Source of the DNA: Calycina herbarum
Lineage: Eukaryota > Ascomycota > Leotiomycetes > Helotiales > Pezizellaceae
DNA: 64,000 nucleotides
Direction of reading: 5' to 3'
Assembly: GCA_001414485.1 (NCBI GenBank)
Contig: LLEY01000005.1
Span: 434,001 to 498,000 of the forward strand
The translations under genes and the position numbers were made by a program. Position 1 is the stretch's first letter; every line of letters starts with the position of its first letter. Under the pieces are notes generated by a model. That model was not told the DNA's origin. It saw only the letters and a program-made list of their open reading frames with translations, and did no database searches. Below are positions 57,705 through 64,000 of the stretch, one piece after another.

Positions 57705-58138
57705 TCAGCAAGGTGGAGAGTCATTTATGCAACCCGGCTCCCCACAGTTGCAATTGGGAGTATATCCAGGATTTGGGTTCACTGGTGCTGGTGGAGTTGA
57801 TCGAGGCTTTGGGCACAATGTTAAACATGCTGCATAGCTGGATACATTAGCTTAGATCATCATGACATTTTCAATACCGAGTTACTTACCAAGCATTTGC
57901 TCCGATATACGCTTGAGCTCCATGGCCTTGCTGGGAGGTACAAAGTTTGTAGTAGCAATCCGTAGAATCTTTATATAGTTCTTGAGTTTTATCAATATGA
58001 CAACCGTGCTTAGATAGCGGCTGCGAATTCGTCGCGTGTGAAGCGTATATGGTTGGATACTGATGGGTTGGATGATGGGATTGATGTTGTTGAGGTGATG
58101 AGGAGGATGGTTGTGAAGAAGATCTTTGAGAATTACAT
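57705..58138 (-). pseudogene. Broken gene for a Cys-rich small protein, possibly secreted
   Basis: The minus strand encodes a compact Cys-rich end with ten Cys in about 90 codons: a block with STDCYYKLCTSQQ, then (after intron 57889-57838, GTAAGTAACT..TATCCAG) CYAACLTLC, and the tail NCNCGEPGCINDSPPC with a TGA at 57705. Upstream, the ATG at 58138 is followed by a hydrophobic stretch of signal-peptide type (KIFFTTILLITS) in another frame, but codon 2 is TAA and that frame ends before the Cys-rich part. Cys spacing like this is common in secreted fungal proteins, including candidate effectors. Either the gene is dead or the true first exon lies elsewhere. I cannot name a family and assign no activity. 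Confidence 0.4.
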
Positions 58139-60743
58139 GGTGATGGTTTTGATCTGAGTGACTTGGATTGATGATGGGTTTTTTAGAAGTTTTTATTGAA
58201 GTGCTTCCAAAGCTGGTTGAGGAAGTAGATTGATGAGAGTGTTGATGATGAGGAGAGATATTTTACATAGGAAATTGAGAGATCTTTATACTTTTTCCAC
58301 CTTTCGCTCTCGTCACTCAAGACTTCCAAAAGGAAGGCTCCTTCCCAGTAAAATGGGACTCCTTTGTGAGGCTCACAAGTGCTCAAGTCAAGTCATGTTC
58401 CCAAGCACGTAAGAGTAGAACCCCCATTCATTTCTCCAATAGAAAAGAACATGCCGTATGATTGTTTGGATATACGTGATCAAATTGAAGTTGTGTGAAA
58501 CCCTTGATAGCAACTTTCGAGGCTCAAGATCATGTGCAAACAAGTACGAGGAAATTTTTAGTATGAGCCTCTTCCTGTACTGTGTAATCTTCAGAGATTA
58601 GACACCCATCCGAGATTGCTTGAAACTACGTGTAAGATACTCTTACTAGTATAAGAATTGTAATGCGCTATCTCTTTGTCTAGTTGAAAATCAAAAGCAT
58701 CACGTAATTAGCATATCCTTTAGCCACCATACGTAAGGCTTCGAGCTATGAGGGTTTATGGAAGGAATGGCCCATTACGTGGAAGCTTCCACACACATGG
58801 AATGCGGGGATGAAGTCCTCGGATAAGCAGCCTTAAATCCCACTCCATGCATGTGGGATCGTTGTATAGGAGTTAGGTTTACCGTGATTGGTTCCGCCTC
58901 CACAATGGTTTCATAGATATAAAGTCTAGGCGGTGATGGATTATTTTACGTGGATGTTTCTTCAATCAACAGCAGCAAGCAAGGGCACCACTTGAAAACA
59001 TAAGATTTTCGAGACGTGGGAGTTTTGCTATTTAACAAGAAACCATTGGCATTGATTATCACCTCACTGAATTCTGTTGATGCTTTTGCTTTACGTGAGA
59101 AGGATGGGGGCACTTTACGTACAATAGTGACCTCGCTAAAGACCACGTTTGCGACAGTAGGACACTTCTTGACTTCAACTCCATGATTACTAGTAGAAGC
59201 TCCAAATGCGCCCGGGGAACTCCTGATTATTTGAAAGGTTACTGAGGCCATCGGTTGATCAGCTTGATTTTTTATTTCTCTTCTCCAGAAAACTGGTTGT
59301 TGGATTTGGCACACGAGACCACCACCCTGCAATCCCAGTTCATGCAAGGCGACGGTTCCCAGAAACCATGACATAAAGATGTGGTGGCTGTCATTTCAAC
59401 ACATCCCACGTATTCCCCAAAACGGAGAAACCATTCTGGGATTGATGAGTCTTGGCAACTCTTTAGATAAAGTTGGGGTAATGAGAAATGGCTCATGCGT
59501 TGAAACAAAATAAGCTTATCTTCCCTGGGAAACTTAACGGTCCCAGGGAAGATCGCAATATTTCGGTGGGAGTATGCCTTGAAGAGCCACTTGGAAGGCT
59601 TTAAATCCTGTGTATCTTGTAAATTGTGGCTATGAGATATAAAGCACCTTATATGCTTACTCGTTAGGTAAATTTCGAACCCCGCGGCCTAGAACATTTA
59701 AGAATTGCTGGGACGAGGGCCCCTTAGTAGCCCAGAAGCATCAAGGGCTAAATAAAAGCAACATCCCTAGCAAGCTTAGACACCTCTTTACTCAATCTCC
59801 GTTGAACCTTGTATATGATTACACTGCTGATCCACCACAAATGCTGCACCAAAGGCACAGCTCACAGCTGAAAATTCAACGCCATCGACTAGCCTCAGAT
59901 TCCCTACTTTCTATACCGAAAAAGTAATACAAGGCATGTCGACATACACGCACAAAAAATCAAGACAGGCATGTCTGGCTCAAACAAGAAATATTGGTGG
60001 AAAGTGATTTTTATTCGCACAACAACGCTGGGGGTATCCATCATTCTCAGTCGATCTCGGTCAGCTCTCTCATCCGTCAACACCGCGTATTGATCAATCT
60101 CCATCTCCATCTCTCATCAATATATGTCAAAAGCCCAAACCCCAATTCTGTACACCCCAAAACATTTCCCTCCGCTGGCTGACGAGAATGATCAAAAATA
60201 CAAATTCTGTAAAAGGGAGAATATCAAATTCCGGTCTGTGCTCGCATGCACTGTCAAGACCATCGCCCCAAACGCCATAAAATGAAGCCCACCAACGCCT
60301 GAATGCATTACCATGCTATGCTGAACTCCGCCCTGATGCATTATATAATCGTGTGTTGCGCAATTTTTTTTTTCGTACTAGTACATGTGATGTTGAGGTG
60401 AAGGGGAAGGGGGGAGAGCTGGCTACCAACTAATGAGGATTGTACTCTTACAGGAACCCAAGTCGAAACTGAGTGCCGAAGTCCGAAGTCTGAGAAAGGG
60501 ATGAACTCTCAGAGCTAACCTCTCGGTGATATGCAGCTTTGAAGGTAATTGGTAATATCGGAGGGGGATGAAATGTGTGTGAAGGGGTCCCGTAATTGAT
60601 TAGGAGAAAGGGTTGGGGGCGCTATCATCTGCCTTCATCGTGCCGTTCAATTTAGGGCAAAGCCTGGGGTATAATTGTTAGCAAGGGGGAAATGGTAATG
60701 GTATGGGAAATCTTGAATGAGTAAGTCATCTCGCTTGAGAAAG
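58139..60743. other. Intergenic region with no supported gene
   Basis: About 2.6 kb. The longest frame is on the minus strand (58946-59374, 142 codons) and has neither recognisable motifs nor splice partners; I do not call it. The part next to 60744 is TAF1 3' flank. Confidence 0.35.
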
Positions 60744-63700
60744 CTACAATGGGTTGTCCATGGACTTGTCCTTAGACAAGTCCATAAACTTGCGCTTTTT
60801 TGACTTGTTTTTTCCTGCTTGAGGGTCATGTTTTGAGCTCATGGGGCAGTACTTTTTGTTGGTTTTGATATGTCCGGCCCGTCCACAGTTGGCGCACTTT
60901 CTTGTAGTGCCAGTCGGCTTCTCGGCCATCGGTGCTGGGGTAGCAGACGGAGAGGCAGCATCAGGTTCTATTGAAGCCTTTTGAATGATGCCCTTTTGTC
61001 TTTCACGAGCATGTCTACGTTCCTTGTTACGTTCCAATCGTTCAAGTTCCTTTCTGATGCTATTTCAAAATGTAAGTATAAGTCAGACAGAGGGAGTTTA
61101 CCCATACGCTTCATACCGTTGTTGTTCCTGAATGTCCCACAAACTGTGGCCAGTAGGCTTGATATCGTATACACTGAGGAATGTCAGTGAGATGCAACAA
61201 AATTGCACATAAGAATTTTCCTTACTTGGTGTTCTTAGCATCATTTTCATGCTTCTTCTTCAAGTACTCTCTGTAGACCCGCTTGTCTCTGATGAGCTCA
61301 ACTACTTCCTCGAGCGTTCCCTGCGCATTCCTAACCTTTCTGGTGATGCGGAGAGCCTTTCCAGTCTGGTTTTGGGTGCTGTGGTGGCTCGCCATACTCG
61401 CCGAATCATCAAAGGGTCCAGGAGTCTCCGTGGAGTGAGGAGTCTGGCTAGCACCAAGTCTTGCATCCTCCTCCATTTGCTCACGTTCCTCGTCCTCGTT
61501 TTCTTCATATTCCATTGGGTCAGTCAAGTTCGCCTTTTGCTTGTCCCAAATCTCGCGGATGGCACTTTGGTACTTTTCTTCTTGCTTCTTGACATTATAG
61601 CCGTGTCCTCCATTAGCTTTGCGATCCTGATTCATTTGGGTTTGTGAAGTGGAGGAAGGGCCTTGAAGTGCACCAATATAACCTCCCTTCATAGATGTGC
61701 GAACCATGCTGATTGCCAGTCCATTGCCAGACGGGTCGCCTTCTCCGTGCAACATCAACATGGCCTTACCTTGAGAGGCATCCAAGAATGCTCTGCTAGT
61801 TTTCCAAGGCGTCAGGTTCTTCTCCAATTGGCCTTCATTAACTGGTTCATCCTCATCTTCTGGTTTATCGCCCCCTTTATCGCCCCCAGTTTTCTTTTCG
61901 TCCTCTACTTCATACCCAGCATCTTGTAGTTGACGTGTGCCAACCTCCATGGCTTGGAGGGCACATACCTCCTCTGGCCTAATCATGGTGCGGATTACAC
62001 TCTCTTCTGGGATCAGCTCGTTTGGTTTCATTTTCCACACCTTATCAGTCTTATCGTAATTGAAGTATTCCTTCATCTTCTGCCTATTTTGCGTGTCGCT
62101 GGTATCTTTGATGTGTTCCGTAATTTCGGCAATCCTCAACGAGTTGTTAGGACTGTGCTTCATCTTTCGAAGAGCAATCATTTTCATGCGAATCTTGGTA
62201 GCATTTGTGACCCGTCTAGAATGTGGTCCAGGTATTTCCATGGATGGAAGCTGTTGGCCAACAGTAAAAAGATGGTCGATGTTGCGAACATACCAACTTG
62301 ATCCATTAATACCAGTAATCTGGCGACACATGAGGAAATCAGTTCCTTTCGTCTCATGCTTAAAGATAGGCGCCTTAAACATGGAATTGTGGATAGTTCG
62401 GACAGTTTCACCAGGGTCAACCTCCCCAAAATTTGCAAAAGGTGAGCGATCCTCAGGCAGCAGCGGCGTTACATCGCCAACCTTATCATCTGGTTGAGGA
62501 CGATCTGCATCATCCGCATCCTTTCGCCGATAATAGTTGATGATACGATTGCCCATGCCAAAGTTTGAAAGGACAATAGGATGCTCCTCGGAATACTCGA
62601 GTAGAGTGGCAGATGAATAGTGATCCGCGAGAGAAAGATCCTTGCTCTCTTTGAATATCTCTTGAGTTGGCAAATTCTTGACTTGCTTCTTCTTCCGCAT
62701 GGAAGGTTTTGAGAAGGATATCGGCTGGTGGAGAAGTTTCTCGAGACTGATTGATGGTCTGTGGAATAATCGAGCGTCCTTGATGGAGAGCCGACATTTG
62801 TAAAATGGGTATTGCAATCTGAGAGCAGGCATGCTATGCTCGAGGGCTACGTTGCCAAGAGTTGCGCGAACCTTGCTCTGATGATTCTCCTTCAAAGCAT
62901 CATATGCCTCGTCGTTCGATATGTTGAATCTTGAACCAAATGATGAAGCAAGTCCACCTTTGCTAGCTTTGGTGGTCGTGCTGAGACGTTGACGTTTCGC
63001 AGGACTGTACTCCAAAGTATCTAACAAAAGGTGGGGATCGTTGAGATCAAGGAGAACGCGCTTAGCCGATTTTTGCGTAGCAGCCTCAAAATTATCGAAC
63101 GATGGGGCAGGAAACCGAGGGGCATTGATGATGTCTTTTTCGGCAGGTTTAGTTTTTCTCCGCTTTGCTGAAGGTCCAAGAATCTCCAATTCCCAAGCAT
63201 CCATGGGCTCTTCTGGCTCATCGATAGGCTTAGAAACAAACTGGTTGATCTTTGACTCCCAATCACCACATAACACCTCCAGGTCGGTCCAAGACACTCC
63301 GCCTATTGGGGACGGTATGGAGAAATCAAAACCTTCATCATTATCCTCCTCGGCCGAGGATTCTTCCACTATGGCAACCAAGCCTTTTGCCTCTGCCTCC
63401 TGCACACGCTTGCGCTTATTTGATGTTGCCGGCCCAGCATTACGAAATGACTTCTCCTCATCCGGGGCAAGATCTAAGCTGGCCTTGGTCGGGTTGACAG
63501 GTCTGGGGAGTTTCTCGGGGGCCTTTGGGATGATATGACGAGGCTTAGGTGGTAGAAGTTGGTTCCAATTCAATATGGTTCCTCTCTCGAATCCTGGCCA
63601 AGATTGCTTCAGCAACTCCTCCTCAGACTCGGCGGGCGCTGGTATGGATGGATCTTGGTTTGTGGTACGAGAATGTTCCGGGAAGTTGAGCTCGCGCAGG

Positions 63701-64000
63701 TCGATTTCCTCTTCGGGGGATGGCAATGTAAGTCCTCCGTTGGCATTTCCGGGTTGCGGCACACCATTTGGCTGATAAGTGTCATGGTCGTCGAACTCGT
63801 CAAAGGGTGAAGAGCCGCGACCATCACCAAATAAATCATCAGTATCATGGCTCGTTCCCATATCATCGGTCAGACCTGGCACGTCGCCTTCTCCTGCGCC
63901 CGCGGCATCTTCCTCCTCGGGCAGATCATCGTCACTAATGTCCTCGAAGTCCTCGGCGTCATCTGCCTTTTCACCCGTCTCGAGAGGTCGGTTCATATCA
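60744..64000 (-). CDS. TAF1: Transcription initiation factor TFIID subunit 1 (TAF1), C-terminal part; 5' end outside the window
   Basis: Largest TFIID subunit, scaffold of the complex. Visible exons: 64000-61226, 61173-61117 and 61059-60744, minus strand. The first frame begins with a conserved internal stretch (LETGEKADDAEDFEDISDDD), so the true start lies to the right of the window even though an ATG sits at 63996. The DUF3591 core domain spans the middle (FNISNDEAYDALKENHQSKV, RLFHRPSISL, EYSEEHPIVLSNFGMGNRI, INGSSWYVRNIDHLFTVGQQ, PWKTSRAFLDASQGKAMLM). It is followed by ITRKVRNAQG and the YDIKPTGHSLWDIQEQQ segment, then a zinc knuckle (CANCGRAGHIKTNKKYC). There is no bromodomain, as usual for fungal TAF1. 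The short second exon (57 nt) is easily missed. No break is seen. Confidence 0.95.

Noticed and set aside
58946..59374. 142-codon minus-strand frame
   Set aside because: No recognised motif, no supporting splice structure, mixed composition; could be real but is not supportable from sequence alone.
1..64000. CRISPR arrays, bacterial operons, phage-like modules or a biosynthetic gene cluster
   Set aside because: None is seen. The genes are intron-bearing fungal genes, and no synthase or tailoring partner accompanies the P450.

Overview
The window is a chromosomal segment of a filamentous ascomycete (Pezizomycotina), most likely from the Leotiomycetes. Pointers: genes carry several short GT..AG introns of about 45-75 nt; the protein set is typical fungal (HMG-CoA reductase, Npr2, lipin/Pah1, fungal-type TAF1, a PNC1-type nicotinamidase, a microsomal P450); the accessory genes look like families expanded in that class (F-box/LRR proteins, a family resembling DUF7918); and AT-rich transposon relics carry TGG>TAG and CAA/CAG>TAA/TAG stops, as repeat-induced point mutation (RIP) produces. 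The placement is inferred from these features, not from a search.

Layout, left to right. Positions 1-10.5 kb: tail of an unidentified gene, a small unrecognised protein (1255-1671), a seven-exon cytochrome P450 (3460-5432), a frame-broken F-box protein gene (9019-7476, minus) and nicotinamidase (9780-10518). 12.4-16.1 kb: complete HMG-CoA reductase. 16.8-19.4 kb: a transposon nest, in which a small TIR element holds a dead pogo/Fot1-like transposon that itself holds a solo LTR. 20-25.5 kb: a SAP-like hypothetical protein (minus), an AT-rich stretch, and NPR2 (minus). 25.5-27 kb: a family-16 methyltransferase divergent from NPR2. 27-30.5 kb: repeat-rich, gene-poor DNA. 30.6-34.4 kb: a 1223-residue membrane/FN3/coiled-coil protein (minus). 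36.4-38.9 kb: lipin. 40.2-46.8 kb: two divergent genes of one family, one frame-broken, the other cut by a 3.5 kb hAT transposon. 47.6-50.5 kb: BAP31-like ER protein (minus) and an EamA transporter (plus), divergent. 52.5-56.1 kb: a 1135-residue Gln-rich acidic protein. 57.7-58.1 kb: a broken Cys-rich small protein. 60.7-64 kb: the C-terminal part of TAF1 (minus), running off the right edge.

The housekeeping genes are intact and spliceable in silico. They cover sterol synthesis (HMGR), phospholipid/TAG branching (lipin), TORC1 control (Npr2), NAD salvage (nicotinamidase), ER trafficking (BAP31) and transcription initiation (TAF1). They do not form a gene cluster and seem to be neighbours by chance. 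Broken frames are confined to accessory genes, so gene decay and transposon activity explain most of the unusual structure here. The best-supported new observation is the hAT insertion at 43255-46780. It has an 8-bp target duplication, sits inside the last exon of a host gene, supplies a new stop codon, and strands the ancestral C-terminal tail, which looks like a SUMO-interacting motif, 3.5 kb downstream.
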